Shown here: positions 1 to 8,692 of the stretch, one piece after another
Numbering within the stretch: position 1 is the stretch's first letter
Layout of the letters: every line of letters begins with the position of its first letter
DNA from: Mesorhizobium sp. M00.F.Ca.ET.216.01.1.1
Lineage (GTDB): Bacteria > Pseudomonadota > Alphaproteobacteria > Rhizobiales > Rhizobiaceae
Length of the DNA stretch: 64,000 nt
Direction of reading: 5' to 3'
NCBI RefSeq assembly: GCF_004010325.2
Contig: NZ_SADR02000013.1
Span: 1-64,000 of the forward strand
Program-made: the position numbers and the translations under genes
The notes under the pieces: model-generated
Told to the model about the DNA's origin: nothing
The model's input: only the letters and a program-made list of their open reading frames with translations
Databases searched by the model: none

Positions 1-233
1 AGCTCATGGACAAAGCCGCCTATCTCGACTTCGTGGTCGAGATCATCCGTCGATCCGACGACCAGAAGGGCTTCCAGATCCTGCCCCGCCGCTGGGTCGT
101 CGAGCGGACCTTCGGCTGGATGACAAGATGGCGCCGCCTCGTGCGCGACTACGAGCAGCGCATCGACGTCTCGCAAGCCATGATCCTTGTCGCAATGGGC
201 GGCAATCTCATCCGCCGAAACGCTCACCCGTGA
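1..233 (+). mobile_element. IS5-family transposase, C-terminal fragment (cut by window edge)
   Basis: The open frame enters from the left edge and ends at TGA 231-233. The visible 75 residues carry RRWVVERTFGWMTRWRRL, the conserved end of the DDE domain of IS5/IS427-type transposases, including the final catalytic Glu region. The upstream part lies outside the window, so it cannot be judged whether the element is intact. The LysR remnant just downstream fits an insertion or deletion event here. Confidence 0.85.
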
Positions 234-249
234 ATTTCAAAACGGACTC
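232..249 (+). repeat. Putative right terminal inverted repeat of the IS element
   Basis: Immediately after the transposase stop lies an AT-rich stretch ending in ACGGACTC and followed by TAA. Ends beginning GAG(T/C)C on the opposite strand with a short T-N-A target are typical of IS427-group elements. The matching left end is outside the window, so this is inferred from position only. Confidence 0.35.
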
Positions 250-331
250 TAAGTCCGGGTCTTGGCGGTGCGGCAAACACCGCCGAGTTGACCACTGCAG
301 TCATCGCTGCACTATCTGGTGTAAGCAGCAC

Positions 332-541
332 TTGTTGCTCCTGAGCGGGCTAGGCATTGGCAGCGCGCCGGTTGCGAGCGTGTCGGATCTCCTCGACGCC
401 GGAAAGTTGTCACGGGTCCTGCCCACATGGTCGACTCCCCTGGAAGCGCTTTACCTCTATTTTCCGAGCCGTCGTTACCAACCAGCGGCATTGCGCGCGT
501 TCATCGCGTTTCTGAAGGGCCGCTCCTATGCTCCACTCCAC
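332..541 (+). pseudogene. LysR-family regulator, C-terminal remnant
   Basis: One frame encodes GLGIGSAPVASVSDLLDAGK, then a VLPTW and a YLYFPSRRYQPAALRAFIAF stretch. This is the classic end of the LysR substrate-binding domain (G-I-G-hydrophobic-P, RVLP-W, YPS-R, K-RAFIDFL). No helix-turn-helix or start codon belongs to it: about 80 bases upstream the sequence becomes the IS end. It is a truncated, non-functional copy, probably cut by the IS. Confidence 0.7.
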
Positions 542-595
542 CTGCATGGTAGGCACGATGGAAACGTAGATGAGCGGGATGGGAGGGTCGGCTGA

Positions 596-908
596 TTGCG
601 ATCCGATCGCGTCCGGCGCCGAATTCGCGACCTGGCCGAAGCACCTGGGCATCGACACCTTGCAGCCGAAAAAGGCTTTCGAACCAACCAAGTCATTGCG
701 ATTTGAGCCTGCACAACGACGGCACTGCGCCCAGGAGGCTGGCACTGGGGGCGCTTCCGGGCGTTGGAACGTCAAAAATTGCAACCGGGAGCCTTTCGAG
801 GAGTGAAGAGATTTTGGTTACAAACAATCCACATATTTTTGGATGCGCATTAAGCACAATTAAATGTGTCAATGATATAAACGAAAGAAATAGCTGGGGT
901 CACTCGTG
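596..908. other. Non-coding stretch, no recognised gene
   Basis: I see no protein family in any frame here. From about 810 the base composition turns AT-rich up to the start of the next gene, which suits a promoter region for the small lipoprotein gene at 909. Confidence 0.5.
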
Positions 909-1268
909 ATGGAAATATCGAAATCGCTACAGCAAGAACATGGCCGTTCGCTAGTATTTCTAGAGGCACTTAGAGATGGAATCTCGCGTGCTCTGCCGGG
1001 GGTTACGCTCGCCTCGGCAACAATTGCGGTACTAGTCTCCGGTTGTGCAATGGTTCCGGGCAAGGCAGTAACCGTGTCGTCCACATCGACAGAGTCTGGC
1101 TACCCGGATATGTCTGGTAGCGAAAGGAAGACGATGGCGCCTGAGAAGGCAATCAAAGGGACGCTGCCCATCAGAGTCGCAAGCCACAGCTTCCTTGGCC
1201 GCGCGCCCTATATCTGCAGTCCAAGCGGCTTTGGAAGGACGTCGGGTTGCTTTCTTCGCCGAGGCTAG
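909..1268 (+). CDS. Small putative lipoprotein, hypothetical
   Basis: The frame can start at GTG 906 or ATG 909; a GGGG lies about ten bases upstream. A hydrophobic segment (LASATIAVLVSGCAM) ends in a lipobox-like VSGC near residue 46, so export as a lipoprotein is possible, although the leading segment is longer than usual. The C-terminus reads APYICSPSGFGRTSGCFLRR, a tail that recurs in small uncharacterised rhizobial proteins. No function can be assigned. The GH26-like gene follows on the same strand 29 bases later. Confidence 0.55.
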   Translation: MEISKSLQQEHGRSLVFLEALRDGISRALPGVTLASATIAVLVSGCAMVPGKAVTVSSTSTESGYPDMSGSERKTMAPEKAIKGTLPIRVASHSFLGRAPYICSPSGFGRTSGCFLRRG

Positions 1269-1297
1269 CTTTCTGATACACAGCATAGGCAGGTTCC

Positions 1298-2266
1298 ATG
1301 CCGCGTGCGACTATCCTGGCGCTGTGCCTTATTTTTCTGCAACTCGCGCTGCCGGCCGTGTCGGCCGCGGGGCCGGCCCCGGACATCGACACGAGGGAAA
1401 CAACATCGATCGGACCAAATCGATCCATTGACAGGGCGACCGCGACATTTCGGTCGTTGTTGCTTGGCGTCTATGATCCGCACGACCAGTTGCAGGATTC
1501 GGACCGGTCCCGCATCGAGCATGTGTTTGTCTATTGGCAAGCCGTGGATGAGCCAATGCTCACGGCCAAAATGCGCTTCGCAGAGATGAAGGGGCGCACA
1601 CTCATGGTGACAGTCGAACCCTATACAAAGGCAGCAAACTGGCGCGATGGCGGTGATCATCTGTTCGCGGACATTATGAGCGGGAGATTCGACCGGCAGA
1701 TTGCTGCCGTTTGCAGTGCGGTAGCGAGCTATCAGGGCGGTTACTGGATCCGCTGGGGTCACGAAATGGAGCAGCCCACAGACCGCTATCCGTGGGCACG
1801 CGGCGATGCGCATGGCTACATAGCTGCCTATCGATACTTCGTCGATGCCTGCCGAACGATCGCGCCGCGCGCTCAGTTCGTTTGGTCGCCGAAAGGCGAG
1901 CGCGAGCTTGCTGCCTATTACCCCGGCGACGACTATGTCGACCTGATCGGCGTGTCTGTCTGGGGCTTGGAAAAATGGGACCGCGAGCGGTATGGCAAGC
2001 CGCGGGGATTCGCGAAGACTTTCGACCAGAAATACCGTCGCGTCGAGAAATTCGGAAAGCCCATCATCGTTGCGGAGTTGGGAGTGGCCGGTCGCAAGGC
2101 ATATCGCCAGAATTGGATGTCCGAGATTTCCGCGCTCCCGGCAGGCAGCAGTCCATTCCCGCTGCTTGCCGGGATCGTCTACTTCAACGACAAGGAGCCG
2201 TACCACTGGCCGGGTGGATATGGCTCTCCGGATTGGCGCATGACTGCGTCAGACCTTGGACTGTAG
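1298..2266 (+). CDS. Secreted GH26-like glycoside hydrolase (copy 1)
   Basis: This 322-residue protein has a Sec signal peptide (about residues 1-23) and a TIM-barrel-like GH26 pattern. IRWGHEME supplies the acid/base Glu (E156) and PIIVAELG the nucleophile Glu (E260), as in beta-mannanases and related endo-glycanases. It is exactly as long as the copy at 2862-3830 and keeps the same landmarks (YDPH, VEP, FVWSPKG, YYPGDDYVD, YFNDKEPYHWPGGYG). It faces the polysaccharide operon tail to tail. A role in trimming or releasing the polysaccharide made by the operon is inference; the substrate cannot be read from sequence. Confidence 0.8.
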   Translation: MPRATILALCLIFLQLALPAVSAAGPAPDIDTRETTSIGPNRSIDRATATFRSLLLGVYDPHDQLQDSDRSRIEHVFVYWQAVDEPMLTAKMRFAEMKGRTLMVTVEPYTKAANWRDGGDHLFADIMSGRFDRQIAAVCSAVASYQGGYWIRWGHEMEQPTDRYPWARGDAHGYIAAYRYFVDACRTIAPRAQFVWSPKGERELAAYYPGDDYVDLIGVSVWGLEKWDRERYGKPRGFAKTFDQKYRRVEKFGKPIIVAELGVAGRKAYRQNWMSEISALPAGSSPFPLLAGIVYFNDKEPYHWPGGYGSPDWRMTASDLGL

Positions 2267-2303
2267 CTGGCCCTTGCAAGCCAACCCAGCCGCAGCTGAA
2301 TGT

Positions 2304-2825
2304 TTATCTGCTGGTGGCTGACAGCTTCGCCTCGATCTTGCCCAGGTTCGCGCTGACATAGTCGCCTGGGTGCAACTTGCGGTATTCATCGCCCACTTTG
2401 ATCGGCGCGTTCTTGAACGCATACCATTCGCCGTCCGGCTCCCGCTTCTGGAACACGACACCATCCTTCTTGCGGTGGCTGAAGCACGTCAGAGCCGGCG
2501 CTGCGCCGCTTTTCACGTGCCATGTGGCCTTGAAGCAAAGCTTGCCTGGATCGGTGAGGAACCAGCGTCCGACACCGTAGGAACCTGCGCTGCCTCGGCC
2601 TGTCACGGCGGTGAACCGGCGCTGCTTTGACGGGAAATAGCCCGCCCCGTCCTTCCAGAGCCAGGATCGGTTTGAGTACAATCGAAAGAGCTCTTCGGTC
2701 GTCAGCGGTGTCGCCGCTTTCGCGGCGTTGCCCACTTTGCTCTGTGCCGCAGCAGCATCGAACGACCCCACGCCCACGCAACTGCCGATCGCAACGAGCG
2801 CCAGCAATTTCCGCAATTTCCGCAT
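2304..2825 (-). CDS. DUF995-type secreted protein (copy 1)
   Basis: The 173-residue protein starts at ATG 2825 behind AGGAG at good spacing; an in-frame TTG at 2846 lies before that site and is less likely. A signal peptide (about 1-27) precedes a domain with SNRSWLWKDGAGYF, FTAVTGRGSAGSYGVGRWFL, CFKATWH, CFSHRK and VFQKREPDGEWYAFK, the pattern of the rhizobial DUF995 family. The two Cys probably pair in the periplasm. It is the last gene of the polysaccharide operon, 36 bases after the GH26-like gene. Function is unknown. Confidence 0.75.
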   Translation of the reverse strand: MRKLRKLLALVAIGSCVGVGSFDAAAAQSKVGNAAKAATPLTTEELFRLYSNRSWLWKDGAGYFPSKQRRFTAVTGRGSAGSYGVGRWFLTDPGKLCFKATWHVKSGAAPALTCFSHRKKDGVVFQKREPDGEWYAFKNAPIKVGDEYRKLHPGDYVSANLGKIEAKLSATSR

Positions 2826-2861
2826 TTTCGTTTCTCCTGATTGCAAGGATATCTTCGGCGC

Positions 2862-3830
2862 CTAGTTCGTGGCCTGTCCAGTGACGACCCGCCAATCGGG
2901 GCGGCCATAGCCATCCGGCCAAGGATAGACCTCCCGATCGTTGAAGTAGACAACGGCGCTCAAGCTCGGGAACTCCGGGTGCTTCTGCGCAACAGTCGCA
3001 GCCCAGTTCCGCACGTAGGCCTGGTCGCCTTCGTAGCCCAACTCGGCCACCATGATCGGCTTGCCGAAGCCTTCGGCCAGCCGGTAGCCCGGCTCGAGCG
3101 CCTCAGCGAACGTCCGGTCCTTTCCGAAATGATCGCGGTCGTACCGCTGGAGGCCGAACACGGAGAGGCCGACGATGTCGACGAACTCGTCGCCGGGATA
3201 GAAGCTGACCAGGTTGGGGTTTCCCTTCGGCGACCACATGTACTTGGCTGTCCTCAGGTGCTTGCGGCATTCCGTCACCATTCGACGATAGGCAGCGACG
3301 TAGCTCTCGGGTTTCCAGTGTGCCCAGGTGAACTGGTTATCGGTTTCGTCCATCTCCTGCGCCCAGCGAATGATCACCGGGCTCTTCAGGCCGTCAGCGG
3401 CCGTGCAGACCGATGCCATATAGGCATCGTAACGGCCGCTGAGGACCCCGTTAAGGAGCTCCTCCGAGGTCACTCGCCAGTCCACCGACCATGACCAGGG
3501 CTCGACCGATATGAGCAACGACCGGCCGCGCTGCAGGGCATATTCGTCGGCAATGGCCAGCGTCGACAGATCGACGTCTTCCCAAGGCAGGAAGAGATGC
3601 TCGATCTTGACGTTCGGGTCGCTGCCGAAGTCGCCGTGCGGGTCATAGGCACCGAAATCGACCGAGGTCTCGGTGATGACCGGCCGCTTGTCGGTCACCT
3701 GGTCGGTCGTCTGCGTGCCGGCAGTAGGAATGCCGCGCGGCACGTTGGCCGCCAGCACCGCCCCCGACAGAGCCAGCGTGGCGAGCGAGAGCGCGATCAT
3801 TTTCGACGTATTTTTTCCGACAGTCTTCAT
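2862..3830 (-). CDS. Secreted GH26-like glycoside hydrolase (copy 2)
   Basis: Start ATG 3830 follows AGGAGG nine bases upstream; longer frames reach into the preceding gene and are not needed. The 322-residue product has a signal peptide (about 1-27) and the GH26-like fold pattern. The acid/base region reads IRWAQEMD, so the His that precedes the Glu in copy 1 (GHEME) and in classical GH26 enzymes is Gln here. The nucleophile region PIMVAELG is kept. It sits between two DUF995 genes in the operon. The enzyme is probably still active but with altered chemistry or substrate; that part is inference. Confidence 0.8.
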   Translation of the reverse strand: MKTVGKNTSKMIALSLATLALSGAVLAANVPRGIPTAGTQTTDQVTDKRPVITETSVDFGAYDPHGDFGSDPNVKIEHLFLPWEDVDLSTLAIADEYALQRGRSLLISVEPWSWSVDWRVTSEELLNGVLSGRYDAYMASVCTAADGLKSPVIIRWAQEMDETDNQFTWAHWKPESYVAAYRRMVTECRKHLRTAKYMWSPKGNPNLVSFYPGDEFVDIVGLSVFGLQRYDRDHFGKDRTFAEALEPGYRLAEGFGKPIMVAELGYEGDQAYVRNWAATVAQKHPEFPSLSAVVYFNDREVYPWPDGYGRPDWRVVTGQATN

Positions 3831-3852
3831 TGGTGTATCCTCCTGACGGTCT

Positions 3853-4443
3853 TCACTGTTGTGTACTGAGATTGGCATCGGAGAGTTGCCTTGCCGGCTC
3901 GAGCTCGGACTTGATCCGCTCCAGGTTGGAGGAGACCAGGTCCTGGCTGACGAGCTTGTTGAACTCGTCGTTGTCGGCAGCGGCGCCGTGCTTGAAGACA
4001 TACCAAGCGCCGGACGGCTCCCTCTTCTGATAGACGGTGTCGCCGAGCTTCTTGTGGCTGAAGCAAGTCTTGTTGGAAACGATGCCGGACGATGAGTGCC
4101 ATTGCGCCTTGAGGCAAAGGCGGCCGCGGTTAGTGACGAGCCATCGGCCTTCTGCCCAAGTAGACTTCTCCCCGGACCCGGCCCACGCCGTAAAACGGCG
4201 ACCGTCAGTGTGCATCCGACCCGCCCCGTTGGGCCATAGCCACGACTTGTCGTGGTAGAGTATGTACAGCTCTGCGCCCGTCATGGCCCGCGCGTCCGCC
4301 GGAGCTACGGAATGTTTGCCGCCGGCTTCAGCCGGGGTTTCGAATGCGCAGACGGCGAGCATGCACGATGTTGCCAGCAGGCAGCCTCGGAGCGCCGCTG
4401 CGGTCCGCGTTTCCCAATTTGCGATGGGTGACTTTTCCATCAT
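3853..4443 (-). CDS. DUF995-type secreted protein (copy 2)
   Basis: The chosen ATG at 4443 has AGGA just upstream; GTG 4455 is a weaker alternative. The 196-residue protein has a signal segment (about 15-40) and the same landmarks as the copy at 2304: KSWLWPNGAG, RRFTAWAGSG, EGRWLVTNRGRLCLKAQWH, CFSHKK and VYQKREPSGAWYVFK. It starts 12 bases after the end of ugd, so it is co-transcribed with the nucleotide-sugar genes. It is envelope-located by prediction, and its role is unknown. Confidence 0.75.
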   Translation of the reverse strand: MMEKSPIANWETRTAAALRGCLLATSCMLAVCAFETPAEAGGKHSVAPADARAMTGAELYILYHDKSWLWPNGAGRMHTDGRRFTAWAGSGEKSTWAEGRWLVTNRGRLCLKAQWHSSSGIVSNKTCFSHKKLGDTVYQKREPSGAWYVFKHGAAADNDEFNKLVSQDLVSSNLERIKSELEPARQLSDANLSTQQ

Positions 4444-4455
4444 TTCAGTCCTCAC

Positions 4456-5829
4456 TCACAATGGTCTCTGGACATCATGCGTCGGGGCAGGTCTGTTGCC
4501 GGACATGGAGCCGGCACGCTGCGGCACAGGTCGGCCGATACTCGTTACTTGAAAACCGGCCGCCTGTGCCGCGCCCCGCCCAAACGCGTTACGAAGATCG
4601 ATGAGGATCGGAGACCGCATCACCTGCCTCAAGCGATAGAGATCAAGCTGGCGGATACTCTCCCATTCGGTGACGACGATGACGCAGTCCGCGCCGCGGA
4701 CGCATTCATAGGGATCGTCGAACAGCGCGACATTTTCGAAGATGCGCGCTGCATTCTCCATGCCGATTGGATCATGTGCGCGGATGGTGGCGCCGAACCT
4801 CTGCAGCGCCTCGATCAATGGCACCGAGGGTGCATCGCGCATGTCGTCGGTATCCGGCTTGAAGGTCAGGCCGAGAATCGAGATCGTCAGCCCATCGACA
4901 TCTCCCCCGACAGCATCGACGACCTTGAGTGCCATCTTCCGCTTGCGGGCTTCGTTTGCGGCCACTGTCTCTTCGACGATGCGCAGCGGGACGCCGTAAT
5001 CCTGCGCTGTCCGAAGGAGCGCCAGCGTATCCTTGGGAAAGCATGAGCCGCCATAGCCCGGTCCAGCATTCAAGAAGGCTTTTCCGATACGGTGATCGAG
5101 GCCGAGACCCAGCGCCAGTTCACTGACATCGGTGCCGACCTGCTCGCAAAGATCGGCAAGCTCATTGATGAAGGTGATCTTCGTCGCCAGGAACGCGTTC
5201 GACGCATATTTGATCAGCTCAGCCGCGCGCCGCTGGCTGATGATAATTGGCGTATTAGCGTCGGCGAGTGGACCGTAGAGGGCCAACATCGCTGTTCGCG
5301 CATGTTCGTCCTCCGCGCCGACGACAATGCGGTCTGGAAACAGGAAGTCGTCGATTGCCGCCCCTTCGCGAAGGAACTCGGGATTGGAGACGACAGAAAA
5401 GCTTTCCGGCGGGCGGACTGTGGAGATGATCTTTTCAACAATGTCGCCCGTACCGACCGGGACAGTCGATTTGACAGCCACGACCGCATAGCCTTCGAGC
5501 GAAAGCGCGATCTCCTTGGCCGCCGTATAGACGAATGAAAGATCGGCATCGCCAAGTCCGGGGCGGGGCGGAGTTCCGACCGCGATGAAGACAATGTCGA
5601 CACCCCTCATGGCGGTGGCGAGATTGCTGGTGAAGGACAGCCTGCCAGCTGCCCGGTTGCGCCGCACAAGCGTCTCCAGGCCGGGCTCGTAGATCGGCAG
5701 CTTGCCTTGCTTGAGCTGCGCGATCTTGTCGACATTCTTGTCGACGCAGACGACCTCGTTACCCCATTCGGCAAAGCAGGTGCCGCTGACGAGACCGACG
5801 TAACCAGTTCCGATCATTGCGATTTTCAT
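4456..5829 (-). CDS. ugd: UDP-glucose 6-dehydrogenase
   Basis: The 457-residue enzyme oxidises UDP-glucose to UDP-glucuronate with NAD+. It opens with the Rossmann motif MKIAMIGTGYVGLVSG, contains GPGYGGSCFPKDTLAL with the catalytic Cys, and ends with the UDP-binding domain (GLTFKPDTDDMRDAPS). Length is slightly above the usual 430-440 because of a C-terminal tail. Its product is the direct substrate of the Uxs decarboxylase at the head of the same operon, so the operon carries its own route from UDP-glucose to UDP-xylose. Confidence 0.95.
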   Translation of the reverse strand: MKIAMIGTGYVGLVSGTCFAEWGNEVVCVDKNVDKIAQLKQGKLPIYEPGLETLVRRNRAAGRLSFTSNLATAMRGVDIVFIAVGTPPRPGLGDADLSFVYTAAKEIALSLEGYAVVAVKSTVPVGTGDIVEKIISTVRPPESFSVVSNPEFLREGAAIDDFLFPDRIVVGAEDEHARTAMLALYGPLADANTPIIISQRRAAELIKYASNAFLATKITFINELADLCEQVGTDVSELALGLGLDHRIGKAFLNAGPGYGGSCFPKDTLALLRTAQDYGVPLRIVEETVAANEARKRKMALKVVDAVGGDVDGLTISILGLTFKPDTDDMRDAPSVPLIEALQRFGATIRAHDPIGMENAARIFENVALFDDPYECVRGADCVIVVTEWESIRQLDLYRLRQVMRSPILIDLRNAFGRGAAQAAGFQVTSIGRPVPQRAGSMSGNRPAPTHDVQRPL

Positions 5830-5858
5830 TTTTCAGCGCCTTCTGTGCCTTCTTGCGT

Positions 5859-7709
5859 CTACAGCGTGGAACCCGGCTCTTGCCGGAGCCATCTGGGATT
5901 GAATGTCGTCTTGCTAAGACCTGGTCCGCCGATGCCGGCCCCGGCGACGGAGTATTTGACGTCGAACAGGCTGAGGCGTCCGGCGCCCCAAGCAAGCGAT
6001 TCAATGCCGTCCCTCCCACGCTCGGCCGTTGCGATTCCGGGCAACATGAAGAGTACCAGCAAGCTGGTCGCCATCGCGGGCCGGTAGGAGCGCTTTGTAG
6101 TCCTGACTCGGTTCTCGCGACCGTGCTGGACTACGATGACGAGGAGCAGCAGTGCGTACAGCACCGAATTGATGATTGCGAAAATGTAGAAGCCACGGGT
6201 TTCGCCGGCGTCGCCTATCAGCAGCACGGGCAGCGCCGATGCGATCGACAGAAATCCGTAGGGTGCAAGAACGCGCGTCGGCAGCGGCTCGACTTCCGAC
6301 GTTCCCTTCGGAGTAATGCGGAAATCAACGAAGGAAGCTGTCAGCCAGTCGTGTACTGCAGCGATCGTCCCCGCCAAGGCCCAGGGCCAGCGCGCGAAGA
6401 GAAAGAACATGCTCTCCCAACTCAGGACCTTTGCGTCAAACGGCCTGAACGAGCCGGTTGCGCGCCAGCGGAAGGCCACGACGACCAGGATCATCGAAAG
6501 CGGTGCGAAATGCACCAGGAAGTCGGGGTAGGTGACTGCGACAAAGTTTTCGCGGCGCACGAGCGCGATGATCGGCAGCGCAAACATCAGCGTCATGAAA
6601 AGTGCAAAGAGCGGGTACCAAAGCTGCGAAAACAGGAACTGGAACTTCAATCTGGCTGGCAGGCGCGGGACGAAGGTTGGGGAATACTTGAGGAGCAGCA
6701 TCACCAGGCTGCGTGACCACTGAAACTCCTGGGTGACGAGATCGGCGAACGTGCGCGGACCGTCGCCATGGGCAATGGCGTCCAGCGCGTGAGCGCCACG
6801 CCAGCCATAGGCGTTCATCATCAGGGTCGTAGAATGGTCTTCCGCAAGCTCCGGTCCGAGACCACCGATCTCTTTCAGCGCGGCGCATCGCACTGCATAG
6901 TGCGAGCCGATGCAGAGAGGGGCGAGGCCGCCGTTGTAGCCGGCCTGGAGCGAGCCGTGGAGGCTGGCTTCGGCGTAGAGTCGCCCACGTGCGGACCAGC
7001 TTTCGGCTGCGTTGCGGTCGCAAATACTGGGCGCCGATACGTAACCCACCCTCGGGTCGGCAAAGGGACGCAGCATTTCGTGCAGATAGCCCGGCTCCGG
7101 CACGTGATCGGCATCGAGTTGCACGACGAAATCGTAGCGCTCATAACCGTAGTGATCGTAGAAGAAGGCAAGGTTGCCTTCCTTACAGCGCGTGCGCCGC
7201 GGCCATGTCGCGCGGTGGTAGTCGCTTCTGCCTTTGCGCGTTGAAACGAAGACGCCATGCCGCCGGCACCAGTCCAACGTTTCCGGGGAAGGATCTTCGT
7301 CGGCAAGCCAGGTATCGTGCGGCACGTCCTGGGCAAGCATCGCGTTCAACGTCACGGCCACGATCAAGAACGGTTCGGAAGGCGCCTTCGTCACCACCAT
7401 GGCGACGCGGCTTCCGACCGGCAGCTGCAATGGCCCATTGGGTCTACGGCTGCGATAGAAGATGACCATGAAATATGCCGGCAGCAGCGTGACCCAGGCA
7501 AGGACTACTGTGACGCTCACAAATCCGAAGAGACCCACATAATGATCCGGCTCGAGCCACCAGACCCAGAAGTTGACGAGCGCCACCAGCCACGCAAACG
7601 CGCCGACGAGAAATTCGGCACGCCGGCGATCGGTCAGAACGGGCACCATCAACGGCGTGGTCGGCCGTCGACCAGCATTCCTCGTCAGTTTGCCGATAGC
7701 GGTGGTCAC
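5859..7709 (-). CDS. Membrane GT2 glycosyltransferase, cellulose-synthase-like
   Basis: The start is GTG 7709, overlapping the epimerase stop (GTGA). The 616-residue protein has two N-terminal membrane helices (about 30-85), then a family-2 catalytic domain. That domain shows ADEDPS, QLDADHVPE (DxD), LAEDHSTT (acceptor-side acid) and QEFQWSRSL, equivalent to the Q-x-x-R-W of processive synthases. Several membrane helices follow and a last one lies near residue 545. No PilZ domain is visible, so c-di-GMP control would act elsewhere. It most likely polymerises and exports the glycan built from the operon's UDP-sugars. Confidence 0.85.
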   Translation of the reverse strand: MTTAIGKLTRNAGRRPTTPLMVPVLTDRRRAEFLVGAFAWLVALVNFWVWWLEPDHYVGLFGFVSVTVVLAWVTLLPAYFMVIFYRSRRPNGPLQLPVGSRVAMVVTKAPSEPFLIVAVTLNAMLAQDVPHDTWLADEDPSPETLDWCRRHGVFVSTRKGRSDYHRATWPRRTRCKEGNLAFFYDHYGYERYDFVVQLDADHVPEPGYLHEMLRPFADPRVGYVSAPSICDRNAAESWSARGRLYAEASLHGSLQAGYNGGLAPLCIGSHYAVRCAALKEIGGLGPELAEDHSTTLMMNAYGWRGAHALDAIAHGDGPRTFADLVTQEFQWSRSLVMLLLKYSPTFVPRLPARLKFQFLFSQLWYPLFALFMTLMFALPIIALVRRENFVAVTYPDFLVHFAPLSMILVVVAFRWRATGSFRPFDAKVLSWESMFFLFARWPWALAGTIAAVHDWLTASFVDFRITPKGTSEVEPLPTRVLAPYGFLSIASALPVLLIGDAGETRGFYIFAIINSVLYALLLLVIVVQHGRENRVRTTKRSYRPAMATSLLVLFMLPGIATAERGRDGIESLAWGAGRLSLFDVKYSVAGAGIGGPGLSKTTFNPRWLRQEPGSTL

Positions 7710-8692
7710 GCCTGCGCCTCCCGTCCAAAGAAGGGCGCAGCGGTCCGTACGATCGTGTCTAGGTCGGAATACTGCGGTGAGAAGCCGAGTGTCTCACGGG
7801 CGAGGGTCGGATCAGCGTAGAGCACCGGCGGGTCGCCGGGTCGCCTCGGATGCAGTTCGATCGGCACCTCACGTCCTGTGATCCTGGCAACGATATCCAG
7901 GATCTGGCGTATGGAGGATCCTCTCCCGGTCCCGAGATTGACGGCCAGGTTTTCACCGCCGCCAACAAGATGACGGAATGCAAGCACATGCGCCTGCGCC
8001 AAATCGGTCACATGGATGTAGTCGCGTACGCAAGTGCCGTCCGTGGTCTCGTAATCGTCGCCGAAGACCGCCAGATGCGAAATTCGACCCCCGGCAGCAA
8101 GCAAAGCTCTCGGGATCAAGTGGGTTTCGGGATCGTGCCACTCGCCGAGTTCGCCGTCGGGATCGGCGCCGCAGGCGTTGAAGTAACGCAAGGCCACATA
8201 CCGCAAGCTGTAGGCCGCCGAGAAATCGCCCAACATCTGCTCGGCGATCAGCTTCGTCCTACCGTAAGGATTGACCGGGTTTTGCGGCGTCCCTTCCCTG
8301 ATCGGGAGAGCGGCAGGGATGCCGTAAGTCGCGCAACTCGATGAAAAGATGACCTTGTCGACCTTGGCTTCGCGGCAGGCATCCAGCAGCGACAAAGTTC
8401 CCGCGACATTGTTCTGATAGTATTTCGATGGATCCTCGACAGATTCGCCAACATAGGCGGAAGCCGCGAAATGAATGACAGCATCTGGCTCGAACAGCGC
8501 GAGTGCTCGCGTAAGATGAGCTCTATCGAGAATGTCGCCCTGCACGAACGGGCCCCAGCGCACAGCCGATCGATTGCCGGTCGTCAAATTATCGTAGACG
8601 ACCGGCTCCACCTCACCAAGGCTGAGCAGCTTGGCAGTGTGACTACCGATGTAGCCGGCCCCGCCCGTCACTAAGACCCTATGCGCGGACAT
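7706..8692 (-). CDS. UDP-sugar 4-epimerase (UDP-xylose/UDP-glucose type)
   Basis: The 328-residue SDR starts at ATG 8692, one base inside the uxs stop. It has GGAGYIGSH for NAD, SSSCATYG and NPYGRTK (Tyr-x3-Lys), typical of GalE. In Sinorhizobium the gene directly after uxs is a UDP-xylose 4-epimerase (Uxe) that makes UDP-arabinose; the same order here makes that the best guess. GalE activity on UDP-glucose cannot be excluded from sequence. Its stop overlaps the start of the synthase gene, which suggests translational coupling. Confidence 0.85.
   Translation of the reverse strand: MSAHRVLVTGGAGYIGSHTAKLLSLGEVEPVVYDNLTTGNRSAVRWGPFVQGDILDRAHLTRALALFEPDAVIHFAASAYVGESVEDPSKYYQNNVAGTLSLLDACREAKVDKVIFSSSCATYGIPAALPIREGTPQNPVNPYGRTKLIAEQMLGDFSAAYSLRYVALRYFNACGADPDGELGEWHDPETHLIPRALLAAGGRISHLAVFGDDYETTDGTCVRDYIHVTDLAQAHVLAFRHLVGGGENLAVNLGTGRGSSIRQILDIVARITGREVPIELHPRRPGDPPVLYADPTLARETLGFSPQYSDLDTIVRTAAPFFGREAQA

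Noticed and set aside
5859..7709. Reading the GT2 gene as a mixed-linkage beta-glucan synthase (BgsA)
   Set aside because: The BgsB partner gene is absent and the neighbours supply UDP-glucuronate, UDP-xylose and UDP-arabinose, which fits a pentose-containing polymer better.
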